Part shown: one piece after another, positions 9,556-17,306 of the stretch
Numbering within the stretch: the stretch's first letter is position 1
Layout: each line of letters begins with the position of its first letter
Origin: Stutzerimonas kirkiae
GTDB lineage: Bacteria; Pseudomonadota; Gammaproteobacteria; Pseudomonadales; Pseudomonadaceae
Direction: 5' to 3'
Length of the DNA stretch: 64,000 nucleotides
Assembly (NCBI RefSeq): GCF_004327335.1
Contig: NZ_QJUO01000002.1
Coordinates: 1 to 64,000 of the forward strand
The notes under the pieces: generated by a model
Seen by the model: only the letters and a program-made list of their open reading frames with translations
Told to the model about the DNA's origin: nothing
Database searches by the model: none
Position numbers and translations under genes: made by a program

Positions 9556-9928
9556 GGCAATCCCCTGTTTCAGGGGGCGATACAGTGCGAGCGGATTGGC
9601 AATCCAGTATGAGGCTCATCGTAGGCCGCTGGCGGTGCCCTGGTGGCCGGGCTCGCGGCGAATACCGAGGTGACGATGGAAAGAGCCGTCAGTGCAGTGC
9701 CGAGTCATTCGCAAGGCTTTCGGTTTCGCAGGCTGTTTCTTTCAGGCGCCGCCGAGAGTGGCTGTGCGGATGCCTGGTGGCGGGACGGGGCCTTCGCCGC
9801 CATGGATGGCGTGAAGAGCTACAGGGAGGTATTCACGCGTGCCCCGTCACGCCGCCAGGCATTCGCACAGGGACGCTGAGCCCGAGAGCGCACTCCACAA
9901 TCCTGAAGCCGCACACTATTGACAATCC
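9556..9928. repeat. MITE-like element family 1, copy A
   Basis: GGATTGGCAAT at 9593-9603 is matched by its reverse complement with one change at 9918-9928. Inside, a 28-base inverted repeat has arms 9763-9790 (TGTGCGGATGCCTGGTGGCG...) and 9842-9869. A conserved flank (CCTGTTTCAGGG...CAGTGCGA) starts near 9556. Copies B (13.9 kb) and C (31.8 kb) share all these parts. No transposase is encoded. The rest of the gap to 10039 shows nothing recognisable. Confidence 0.8.
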
Positions 9929-10039
9929 GCTCGCGACGAGGAGGAAACACACCACTGTGGCGTACGCCTGCTTTCCTCGCGTGCCCCCAGACTCCAGCGC
10001 CCAGTCCACCCTGTCTACTACGTGGCTGTCGCCAAAGCG

Positions 10040-10429
10040 TCAGCGCACCAGGCGCAACCCGGCAAGCACCAGGGCGAACGAGGCCAAGGTGGCGTTATAG
10101 AGCACCAAGGCCGGAACGGCGAATACCAGCGCCACGACAGCCAGCCAGCCGCCCATGCGCCCTGGCCAGACGAAGGCCAGCAGCGCCGCCGCCAGCCCGA
10201 GCCAGCCGGCCAGGCGCAGATGGATCGCCAGCCCCAGCAGGTCACGCAGGCGGCACGCGAACAGGCCCGGATCATCGCCGCACAGCGCCAGCCATCGGGT
10301 ATCCTCCATAAGGCCCATGCGTATGCCATAGCTGCCGGCCAGCAATACCCCCACCAACGCACCAATCCATACAAACGCACCAATCCATACAAACGCCCCA
10401 CCCCATACAAAAGCCGAACGATGCGGCAT
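10040..10429 (-). CDS. Small integral membrane protein, function unknown
   Basis: 129 residues with about four hydrophobic segments: 5-35, 62-80, 83-100 and 102-125. I do not recognise a named family. A GGAG motif about 8 bases before the ATG and the strongly membrane-like composition support this frame over an overlapping one (10018-10458) that is rich in Trp and Arg without pattern. The polar loop MEDTRWLALCGDDPG between helices one and two may face the periplasm and holds one Cys; another Cys follows in LFACRLRD. The N-terminal helix is built from three 6-residue repeats (FVWIGA). It is convergent with the repeat-bearing gap after the GH17 gene and divergent from the alpha/beta hydrolase. 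Confidence 0.6.
   Translation of the reverse strand: MPHRSAFVWGGAFVWIGAFVWIGALVGVLLAGSYGIRMGLMEDTRWLALCGDDPGLFACRLRDLLGLAIHLRLAGWLGLAAALLAFVWPGRMGGWLAVVALVFAVPALVLYNATLASFALVLAGLRLVR
10356..10409. repeat. Three 18-bp tandem repeats inside the small membrane protein gene
   Basis: Two identical units AACGCACCAATCCATACA at 10356-10373 and 10374-10391 are followed by a third with three changes at 10392-10409. The unit length is a multiple of three, so copy number changes would add or remove six residues (FVWIGA) without a frameshift. Confidence 0.9.
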
Positions 10430-10625
10430 TCATAAACTCCAAGTAGTCTGAAAATCATCGAGGCCTGCCAATGTCAGGCAATCGCGCCATAGGGTTATGC
10501 TGTGCCAGGCGTTTTTTCCGAGCCGTACAGCGCATGACGCATCACCCTGTGGCATCCCACTGGACACCCGACGGCGCCCGGCTAGATAGTACAGCGCGCC
10601 CGTAGCCCCCATGGAGAATTAACGC

Positions 10626-11984
10626 ATGCCCCTGTTGTTGTGCATCAGCGTGTTGGCCTCGATGCTGCTGGCCCTCCCGGGCCATGCAGCGGATATTCGC
10701 CCGGAACATTACGGATACCCACTGCACAACCCATTCGAGGCGACGATCGCCGGCACCCCCGCAGCCCTGCGTGCCGACCTGCCGGATGACGATGCCATCC
10801 GCCAGAAGGATTACAGCCTGAGGCTGCTGCCGGAACGCGAATACCGCCTGCCCGCCAACTTCTGGCCGGTGAAGCGCCTGAGCTATCGCCTGGCCCGGCA
10901 ATCGGGAGCGGCGCCGCTGATATTCATCATCGCCGGCACCGGCTCCAACTACGCCACCGGCAGCAACGAGCTGCTGAAAAAGATCTTCTACGGCGCCGGC
11001 TATCACGTCGTGCAGATTTCCTCCCCCACCAGCTACGACTTCATGGCCGCAGCCTCCCAGAATGCCACCCCCGGCTACAGCCCCGACGACGCCAAGGATA
11101 TCTACCGGGTGATGCAGGCCATCCGCGCCCAGCAGCACGAACTGCCGGTCACCGACTACTTCCTGGCCGGCTACAGCCTCGGTGCCCTGCACGCCGCATT
11201 CGTCAGCCAGCTCGACGAAACCCGGCGCAGCTTCGATTTCAAGCGAGTGCTGCTGCTCAACCCTCCGGTCAACCTGCATACCTCGATCAGCAACATGGAC
11301 CGACTGGTGCAGGCGCAAGTACCCGACCTGGACCGGCAGACCACCTTCTACGAGCTGATCCTCGACAAACTGGCCAGCTACTACCAGCGCAAAGGCTACA
11401 TCGACCTCAACGAAGCGATGCTTTTCGACTTCCAGCAGTCCCCGCAGCGCTTGACCGATGAACAGTTGGCCATGCTGATCGGCATCACCTTCCGCTTCTT
11501 CTCGGCGGACATGGCCTTCACCTCGGACCTGATCAACCGCCGCGGCCTGATCACCACGCCCGGGCAGAAGATCAGCGAAGGCACCAGCCTCGAACCGCTG
11601 TTCCGCAAGGCGCTGCAATGCAATTTCGGCTGCTACATGGAAGAACAACTGATGCCCTTCTGGCGCAAGCGGCACAACGGTGGCGACCTGCAGCAACTGG
11701 TCAGCCAGGTCAGCCTGTATGCACTGCGAGACTATCTGCACGGCAACCGCAAGATCGCCGTCATGCACAATGCCGACGACATCATCCTCGGCCCGGGAGA
11801 CCTGGGCTTCCTGCGCCAGACCTTCGGCGAGCGCCTGACCCTCTACCCCTACGGCGGGCATTGCGGCAACTTCGGCTACACCGACAACGTCCGCCATATG
11901 CTGGAGTTCATGAGCGGCCAGGCACAGCCGCCAGCAACCGACATCGCCGCCGTCCAACCCTCTGCGAAGAGTAATGACCGATGA
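10626..11984 (+). CDS. Periplasmic alpha/beta-hydrolase (serine hydrolase) coupled to mlaA
   Basis: 452 residues with a signal peptide of about 21 residues (ending GHA before ADI). The alpha/beta-hydrolase core shows LIFIIAGTGSNY as a likely oxyanion-hole strand, nucleophile elbow GYSLG (182-186, Ser184), a late acidic segment MHNADDIILG and a final GGHCGNFGY that can supply the catalytic His. The substrate is unknown. The last 4 bases overlap the mlaA start (ATGA), so the two are made together. I infer a role in outer-membrane lipid handling, for example a lipase or esterase acting with the Mla system, but this rests on position only. Confidence 0.85.
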   Translation: MPLLLCISVLASMLLALPGHAADIRPEHYGYPLHNPFEATIAGTPAALRADLPDDDAIRQKDYSLRLLPEREYRLPANFWPVKRLSYRLARQSGAAPLIFIIAGTGSNYATGSNELLKKIFYGAGYHVVQISSPTSYDFMAAASQNATPGYSPDDAKDIYRVMQAIRAQQHELPVTDYFLAGYSLGALHAAFVSQLDETRRSFDFKRVLLLNPPVNLHTSISNMDRLVQAQVPDLDRQTTFYELILDKLASYYQRKGYIDLNEAMLFDFQQSPQRLTDEQLAMLIGITFRFFSADMAFTSDLINRRGLITTPGQKISEGTSLEPLFRKALQCNFGCYMEEQLMPFWRKRHNGGDLQQLVSQVSLYALRDYLHGNRKIAVMHNADDIILGPGDLGFLRQTFGERLTLYPYGGHCGNFGYTDNVRHMLEFMSGQAQPPATDIAAVQPSAKSNDR

Positions 11985-12757
11985 ACCGCCGCCATATCCC
12001 GTTTCTCGCGGCCCTGCTGCTCACGCTGCCCTGCGCCCATGCCCACGAGGCGCAACCCGATAGCGACGGATTCAAACAGCCACTGCGCAGCCTGACCTTC
12101 AATCCAGGCCTGGACCAGCACGAATTCGAACGGGCGACCCTGCGCGCACTGAAGATTCACGACCCCTTCGAATCGTTCAACCGGCGCATGTACCACTTCA
12201 ACTATCGCCTCGATCAATGGGTCATGCTGCCCACGGTGCGCGGCTATCAGGCGGTGACTCCTCGCTTCGTGCGGACCGGCGTCAGCAACTTCTTCAATAA
12301 CCTGGGCGAGATTTCCAACCTGAGCAACAGCCTGCTGCAGGGCAAAGGCGTTCGCGCCATGAATGCCACTGCGCGCCTGCTGTTCAACAGCATCATCGGC
12401 GTGGGTGGTGTATGGGACCCGGCAACCCGCATGGGCCTGGTGCGCCAGAGCGAAGACTTCGGCCAGACCCTGGGCTTCTACGGCGTACCGGCCGGCCCCT
12501 ATCTGATCCTGCCGGCGCTCGGCCCCTCGAATGCCCGCGATACCGGTGGCCGAGTGTTCGACTTCGCCGCCGAACGCCAGATGAACTACCTCGACTATGC
12601 CCAGGCCAGCGGCGAAGGCCTGGAACTGACCGCACTGCGTCTGGTGGATATCCGCTACAGCACGCCATTCCGCTATGGCCAGCTCAACTCCCCATTCGAA
12701 TACGAGAAGCTGCGCTACATCTACAGCAAGGCCAGGGAATTGCAGATACAGGAATAA
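11981..12757 (+). CDS. mlaA: MlaA/VacJ outer-membrane lipid asymmetry protein
   Basis: 258-residue MlaA family protein. MlaA sits in the inner leaflet of the outer membrane and removes misplaced phospholipids from the outer leaflet, passing them to MlaC. Family marks are DPFESFNRRMYHFNYRLDQW (about 62-81), NFFNNLGEISNLSNSLLQGK and GFYGVPAGPYLILPALGPS. The N-terminus (LLLTLPCAHAHE) does not form a standard lipobox, whereas the enterobacterial protein is a lipoprotein; cleavage by signal peptidase I after AHA is likely. The other mla genes are not in this window. Translationally coupled to the upstream hydrolase. Confidence 0.93.
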   Translation: MNRRHIPFLAALLLTLPCAHAHEAQPDSDGFKQPLRSLTFNPGLDQHEFERATLRALKIHDPFESFNRRMYHFNYRLDQWVMLPTVRGYQAVTPRFVRTGVSNFFNNLGEISNLSNSLLQGKGVRAMNATARLLFNSIIGVGGVWDPATRMGLVRQSEDFGQTLGFYGVPAGPYLILPALGPSNARDTGGRVFDFAAERQMNYLDYAQASGEGLELTALRLVDIRYSTPFRYGQLNSPFEYEKLRYIYSKARELQIQE

Positions 12758-12909
12758 GCAGTTACAAGCGTAATCAGGGTGGAAGGCGCTCCAGAAACCC
12801 TGCCAGGCCCTTTATGGCCTGCCATTCATGGCAGCCACCCTTCGGGCCGTCGCTGCGCGACGTTAAACATGGCTCCAGGCCATTTTTCCTTGCAGCTTGT
12901 GGCTTGCCG

Positions 12910-13830
12910 CTAATAAAGCCCCTCCTCCCCCTCCGGCCGGGTCTTGAAGCGTCGGTGTGCCCACAGGTACTGCTCAGGCAGGGCCGTGACTTCCCGCTCG
13001 ATCCACTGGTTGATGCGCAGGCAGTCCGCCGCCTCGCTCTCGCCTGGGAAATCCGCCAGGGGCGCATGCAGGGTGAGCCGGTAACCGGAGCCATCGGCGA
13101 GGCGTTCCTGGGTAAAAGGCACGACCCTGGCCTTGCCCAGGCGGGCGAACTTGCTGGTGGCGGTCACGGTGGCGGCGCTGATACCGAACAGGGGTACGAA
13201 CAGACTCTGCTTGCGCCCGTAATCCTGGTCCGGCGCATACCAGATCGCCCGCCCGGCACGCAGCACCTTGAGCATCGTGCGCACGTCCTCGCGCTCGATC
13301 GCGGTGGCATCCGGGTTATGCCGCTCGCGACCGCGGCGCTGCACATAGTCGAACAGCGGGTTCTTGTGCTGGCGGTACATGCCGTCGATGGTATGCCGCT
13401 GCCCGAGCAGTGCCGCGCCGATCTCCAGCGTGGTGAAGTGCAGCGCCATCAGGATCACACCCTGCCCCTCGGCGGCTGCACGCTGCAAGTGCTCGAGACC
13501 TTCGACGTGCGCCAGCCGCTGCAACCGCCGCTGCGGCCACCACCAGCTCATCGCCATCTCGAAGAATGCAATGCCGGTGGAAATGAAATTCGCTTTGAGC
13601 AGGCGCTCCCGCTGGCCAGCATCGAGGTGGCCCAGGCACAGTTGCAGATTGCGCCGGGCGATCCGCCGCCGCGCCCCCGCCAGCCGATACATGGCCAGCC
13701 CCAGCCCGCGGCCCAGCACCAGCAAGACACGATAGGGCAACTGCACCAGCAGCCACAGCGACCCAAGCCCCAGCCAGAGCGGCCAGAAGCGCGGGTGCAG
13801 GAAATAGATACGGAAACGTGGACGCTCCAT
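12910..13830 (-). CDS. lpxL: Lipid A lauroyl acyltransferase family protein (LpxL/HtrB)
   Basis: 306 residues. The enzyme adds a secondary acyl chain to Kdo-lipid A at the cytoplasmic face of the inner membrane. An N-terminal membrane segment (about 16-45) is followed by the acyltransferase domain with the HX4E motif HFTTLE (His131-Glu136), GMYRQHKNPLFD and WYAPDQDYGRKQSLFVPLFG, all typical of LpxL. It is about the usual length (295-310). It is convergent with mlaA and stands alone. Whether it acts at the 2 or 2' position (Pseudomonas has two HtrB paralogues) cannot be read from sequence. Confidence 0.92.
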   Translation of the reverse strand: MERPRFRIYFLHPRFWPLWLGLGSLWLLVQLPYRVLLVLGRGLGLAMYRLAGARRRIARRNLQLCLGHLDAGQRERLLKANFISTGIAFFEMAMSWWWPQRRLQRLAHVEGLEHLQRAAAEGQGVILMALHFTTLEIGAALLGQRHTIDGMYRQHKNPLFDYVQRRGRERHNPDATAIEREDVRTMLKVLRAGRAIWYAPDQDYGRKQSLFVPLFGISAATVTATSKFARLGKARVVPFTQERLADGSGYRLTLHAPLADFPGESEAADCLRINQWIEREVTALPEQYLWAHRRFKTRPEGEEGLY

Positions 13831-13946
13831 CGGCAGGCTCGCGTTCGAAAAGCCCGCATTCTAGCACTTGCTTCCCCGCTGAACGCTCTCGCCAGGCTAC
13901 GCCATCGGGGCAATCGCATGAACGCTCACCTCAGCTCCCGGGCACG

Positions 13947-14530
13947 CATATGTCCTGCGTCAGGAGGCGAGACGGTGTGACTGGGTTGGCAATCCAGTGT
14001 GCGTTTCATCGTACGCCGCTGGCAGTATCCTGGTGTCCGTGGTGTCGCGAACCCGGCCAGTCCCGCTACGAAACACGCATGAACCCGTCGCCCATATGAA
14101 TAAGGGGGTGCTCTTCGTCGACACCCCTGTCGGCGAAGGTTTCGTAGCGGGGCTGGTCGGGCGCGCGGCAAATACCGGAACGACTATGGAAAAATCCGTC
14201 AGCGCACTGCGCGATCATTGGTAGGGCTTTCGGTTTCGCCGGCGCTTTCCCACAGGCGCCGCTGATAGTGGCTGTGCGGATGCCTGGTGGCGGGGCGGGG
14301 CCTTCGCCGCCAGGGATGGCGGCGAAGAGCTACAGGGATGTATTCACGCGTGCCCCATCCCGCCACCAGGCATTCGCACAGGGACGATGTGCCCGAGATC
14401 ACGCTCTACGATCCAGAAACCAGAAACCAGAAACCAGAAACACTATTGCCAATCCAGTCGCAACGAGACAGCTCACAATTACCCGGCTTCCACGGCCATG
14501 GAACGGGGTTTCATGCGATCGCCCTGGCCA
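13947..14530. repeat. MITE-like element family 1, copy B (longest)
   Basis: The left end GGGTTGGCAAT (13983-13993) and right end ATTGCCAATCC (14445-14455) are inverted repeats with one mismatch. The central arms TGTGCGGATGCCTGGTGGCG... and their reverse complement before CATTCGCACAG match copies A and C. This copy carries an extra inner palindrome (CCCGCTACGAAAC ... GTTTCGTAGCGGG) absent from the others. Shared sequence continues about 40 bases left and 75 bases right of the 11-base ends. No coding frame is convincing. Confidence 0.8.
14413..14440. repeat. Four 7-bp tandem repeats (CCAGAAA)
   Basis: Four exact head-to-tail copies of CCAGAAA lie between the inner palindrome and the right end of family 1 copy B. 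They are absent from copies A and C. The number could vary by replication slippage. Confidence 0.9.
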
Positions 14531-14539
14531 TGCCATCGG

Positions 14540-14658
14540 GGCGATCGCGCCATACGCGGGAAAGCGTCCAGAAGAACACTGGAAGACTGGATGCAAGAGC
14601 GGGGCAACAGTGTTTTTCGTCCAGCGTTCCAGCCCCCAGCGCTTTTACCGAAGCGCAT
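14540..14658 (-). repeat. Palindromic element family 2, copy in reverse orientation
   Basis: Starts GCGATCGCGCCAT and contains CACTGGAAGACTGGATGCAA, then TGTTTTTCGTCCAGCGTTCC, matching the 42245 copy on the same strand. It lies directly right of family 1 copy B. The sequence from here to the dps start at 14860 includes the dps promoter region, with nothing else recognisable. Confidence 0.65.
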
Positions 14659-14859
14659 TTATCCTGGATACCGACATGGCGCGCCCCTGGGTGCATCGCC
14701 TGCTTTTTGCCTGCCGCCCGAAGCCGCTCGTTGAAAAAACAGGGAACCAGTCGCTCGCGGACGCTTCCAATACCCATGCATTGAAAACGAACATTTCGCG
14801 CCTTGGCGATCTATGCTGAAATCGCGATGAATCACCGGGTAGCCATAGAGGAGAAGTAC

Positions 14860-15330
14860 ATGAAAATCGATATCGGTATTACAGAAAAGGATCGTTCGGC
14901 CATTGCCGATGGCCTCGCACACCTGCTGGCGGACACCTACACCCTGTATCTGAAGACCCATAACTTCCACTGGAACGTCACCGGACCGATGTTCAACACG
15001 CTGCACCTGATGTTCGAAACCCAGTACACGGAGCTGGCCCTGGCCGTCGATGCGATCGCCGAGCGGATTCGCGCCCTGGGCTTCCCCGCACCCGGAACCT
15101 ATTCGGCCTATGCGCGCCTTTCCTCGATCAAGGAGGAAGAAGGCATTCCCAGTGCAGAAGAAATGATTCGCCTGCTGGTTCAGGGGCAGGAAGCGGTTGT
15201 CCGCACCGCACGCGGCATATTCCCCCTGCTGGAAAAGGTCAGCGACGAACCGACTGCCGACCTGCTGACGCAACGCATGCAGATTCACGAAAAAACGGCA
15301 TGGATGCTGCGCAGCCTGCTGGCCAAATGA
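14860..15330 (+). CDS. dps: Dps-family DNA-binding ferritin-like protein
   Basis: 156 residues. Dps forms a dodecamer that stores iron as ferric mineral, uses peroxide as oxidant and protects DNA in starved or stressed cells. The inter-subunit ferroxidase site is visible as His37 (HNFHW), Asp64 and Glu68, with the family spacing of 27 and 4. The start at 14860 follows AGAGGAGAAG; the open frame reaches back to 14803 but those residues do not fit. The sequence closely resembles the P. aeruginosa Dps-like protein and, as there, is followed by a cold-shock-domain membrane protein. The short N-terminus has few lysines, so DNA binding may be weak. Confidence 0.95.
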   Translation: MKIDIGITEKDRSAIADGLAHLLADTYTLYLKTHNFHWNVTGPMFNTLHLMFETQYTELALAVDAIAERIRALGFPAPGTYSAYARLSSIKEEEGIPSAEEMIRLLVQGQEAVVRTARGIFPLLEKVSDEPTADLLTQRMQIHEKTAWMLRSLLAK

Positions 15331-15359
15331 TCCGGCACACCACGGTATAGCGCACCGCG

Positions 15360-15379
15360 GGGGGCACTTCGCTGCCCCC
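15360..15379 (+). terminator. GC-rich hairpin after dps
   Basis: GGGGGCA, loop CTTCGC, TGCCCCC, 30 bases after the dps stop. There is no T-run, so termination may be partial or the hairpin may protect the 3' end. Confidence 0.45.
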
Positions 15380-15564
15380 TGAAACATACCCTCGACAAGC
15401 TCATTTGAGCGCCAGCGCCCTTTCCTGTTAAATACGCCGCGCTGCACGCCCCCGAGACGCCTTTCCATCCAGGCCGTTTCTCTCTCGACTGATCGAGCCT
15501 CTATATCGCGCACTCGGCGGCGGCGGTCATCATCTGTCGAGTCATCAACCGTGAGTCATTGAAA

Positions 15565-16176
15565 ATGTTGAAAATCGTTCATGTTCTGACGGGCATCGTC
15601 GCCCTGCTGCTGTCATTCATCCCCAGCCTGCGCGGGGAAATCCCACTCCTGTTGCAACCCGAAGCACTCTGCCTGTTCCTGCTGGGCCTGCTGAATATCC
15701 AGTTCATCACATCAAAACACTTGAATACCGACCGCAGGACCCGCCCGGTCATCGCTGCTGTCTCGGCTCTACTGGTACTTTCAGTCGCTATCCAGGTCCT
15801 GATCGTGCTGGTTCCCCTCGGTTTCCTCGCCGGCCAGCCGGCCACGCTCGCCAGCCTGCTGCTGGCGGTGGTCGCGACCCTGTTGCAACTGTGCGCCGAC
15901 CAGATCAAAGGCCGCCGCGCCAGCGTCAATCGCACTCGCAGCGCCCCCCAGCAGGCAACCGGCAATGCCATCGGCCGGGAGCAAGGCACGGTGAAGTGGT
16001 TCAACACCTCCAAGGGCTTCGGCTTCATCTCGCGGGACAGCGGTGATGATGTCTTCGTGCACTTCCGGGCGATCCGCGGGGATGGGCATCGCATCCTCGT
16101 CGAAGGGCAACGGGTGGAGTTCACCATCATGATGCGTGACAAGGGCCTGCAGGCCGAGGATGTCAGTATCCTGTGA
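15565..16176 (+). CDS. Cold-shock domain protein with N-terminal membrane domain
   Basis: 203 residues in two parts. Residues 1-115 hold about four hydrophobic helices; residues 135-203 are a complete cold-shock domain with GTVKWFN, the RNP1-like KGFGFI and the RNP2-like VFVHF. The ATG at 15565 is chosen over a TTG two codons earlier. The architecture anchors a nucleic-acid-binding domain at the inner membrane facing the cytoplasm (inference from topology). The gene order dps then this protein, slyX and HIT matches P. aeruginosa. The exact function is unknown; local RNA chaperoning at the membrane is one possibility. Confidence 0.88.
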   Translation: MLKIVHVLTGIVALLLSFIPSLRGEIPLLLQPEALCLFLLGLLNIQFITSKHLNTDRRTRPVIAAVSALLVLSVAIQVLIVLVPLGFLAGQPATLASLLLAVVATLLQLCADQIKGRRASVNRTRSAPQQATGNAIGREQGTVKWFNTSKGFGFISRDSGDDVFVHFRAIRGDGHRILVEGQRVEFTIMMRDKGLQAEDVSIL

Positions 16177-16215
16177 CCGATACAGGGCAGCCCGCCGCCG
16201 CGGGCTGTCGCCCTG

Positions 16216-16425
16216 TCAGTAATGCGGGGGTGGCGCTTCCTCTTCCTCGCCCCCGCCTACTCTGCTCAAGAGCTCTTCCTGCCGTTTGAGCAACAACTCC
16301 ATCTGTCGCCCCATACGTTCCAGTACGCGCTGCTGAGTGGCAATCACATCGCTCAGTGTCTGGAGGGTGTCGTCCTGAAACGCCAGGCGGCTTTCAAGAT
16401 CGTCGATGCGGGCCTGCATATCCAT
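16216..16425 (-). CDS. slyX: SlyX family protein
   Basis: 69-residue acidic, all-helical coiled-coil protein: MDMQARIDDLESRLAFQDDT followed by heptad-like repeats and a C-terminal GGGEEEEAPPPHY. SlyX is widespread in gammaproteobacteria and has no settled function; the C-terminal PPHY is a typical family ending. It starts one base after the stop of the HIT gene and is surely cotranscribed with it. It is convergent with the cold-shock membrane protein gene. Confidence 0.9.
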   Translation of the reverse strand: MDMQARIDDLESRLAFQDDTLQTLSDVIATQQRVLERMGRQMELLLKRQEELLSRVGGGEEEEAPPPHY

Positions 16426-16426
16426 T

Positions 16427-16852
16427 TCAGGCTCCGAAATCGAAATCGGTCAGAACCAGCCGCAACTTGTCCCTGATGCCCCGTATCTGCTCGTCCGTAT
16501 AGGCGATAGGCGTCTGCCGCCCCCATACCGGGGCAGGCCAGGCGGCATCATCCCGGCGCCGGGCGATGACATGCACATGCAACTGGCTGACGACATTGCC
16601 CAGCGTCGCCACATTCATCTTGTCCGCGGCGAAGGTGTCCTTCAGCGTTTCCGCCAGGCGGCCCGCCTCCTGCCACAAGAGCCGCTGATCGGCGACATCC
16701 AACTGGAACACTTCGCTGACCTCCTCGCGCCGTGGCACCAGGATAAACCAGGGATAGTGCGCATCGTTCATCAGTAACAGCCGGCACAGGGGGAAATCGC
16801 CCAGCGATACGGTATCCCGCTCCAGGCGCGAATCGAGAATGAACATAGGCAA
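16427..16852 (-). CDS. HIT-family nucleotide hydrolase/transferase
   Basis: 141 residues of the histidine-triad superfamily. The triad core reads QLHVHVIARR (His92, His94), where a third residue follows the last hydrophobic pair; the position usually His is Ala-Arg here, so the motif is HxHxx without the third His, as in several FHIT-like and Pseudomonas homologues. HIT proteins act on nucleotide phosphoramidates or dinucleoside polyphosphates; the substrate of this one is unknown. It heads a two-gene operon with slyX. The start is preceded by AAGGAG. Confidence 0.87.
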   Translation of the reverse strand: MPMFILDSRLERDTVSLGDFPLCRLLLMNDAHYPWFILVPRREEVSEVFQLDVADQRLLWQEAGRLAETLKDTFAADKMNVATLGNVVSQLHVHVIARRRDDAAWPAPVWGRQTPIAYTDEQIRGIRDKLRLVLTDFDFGA

Positions 16853-16967
16853 AACTCCTTCGGATAGCGGTGTGACATGGTGTCGCTAAAACCCACGCCA
16901 GTCAAAGCGCGGGCCACACCGCAAGACGGATCATCGCGACCAGGGTAGCGCGTCATGGGGCACGGGG

Positions 16968-17115
16968 CCGTGCGATGTCGTGATCCGCTGGCAAGCTGCT
17001 CCGATAAAGGCCTGGGGGCTGGAAAGCTGGACGAAAAACACCGGCGGTGGCGCTCTTTCGTCCAGCCTCCAGCTTTCCAGCGCTGTTTTCGGCGCTTGGC
17101 AGCGCATGGCGCGAT
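16968..17115. repeat. Palindromic element family 2
   Basis: The core GGCTGGAAAGCTGGACGAAA (from about 17017) pairs with TTTCGTCCAGC..AGCTTTCCAGC, giving a strong hairpin. The right side reads CAGCGCTGTTTTCGGCGCTT and ends with ATGGCGCGATCG; the left end shows CCGTGCGATGTCG. It lies between the HIT gene and oprD. The rest of this gap (16853-17306) holds only the oprD upstream region. Confidence 0.75.
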
Positions 17116-17140
17116 CGCCCCGGGTCATGGGACGGAAGCG

Positions 17141-17169
17141 GAGACTAAAGTCGCAGGTATGAATATAAT
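17141..17169 (+). promoter_or_regulatory. Possible promoter of the OprD-family porin gene
   Basis: A consensus -10 box TATAAT lies at 17164-17169, about 140 bases before the porin start. The -35 region (GAGACT near 17141) is poor, so the promoter may need an activator. Prediction by eye only. Confidence 0.35.
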
Positions 17170-17306
17170 GCCGGCCACCTCCCGGCGTACCGGCACAGAC
17201 CGACGCAGGGACGGCACACGGAATAGCTCGGACAGGACAAGGCTTTTTTTCATAGAACAAGAGCGATAAACAGAGCTACTGATTTAAACCCAATGGAGCA
17301 CCCAAG

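Noticed and set aside
10018-10458. Alternative 146-codon frame overlapping the small membrane protein gene
   Set aside because: The translation is Trp/Arg/Cys-rich without clear helices and lacks a good ribosome-binding site; the frame at 10040-10429 is more membrane-like.
14413-14440. CRISPR-like tandem repeat
   Set aside because: The units are 7 bases with no spacers and no cas genes nearby; it is a simple tandem repeat.
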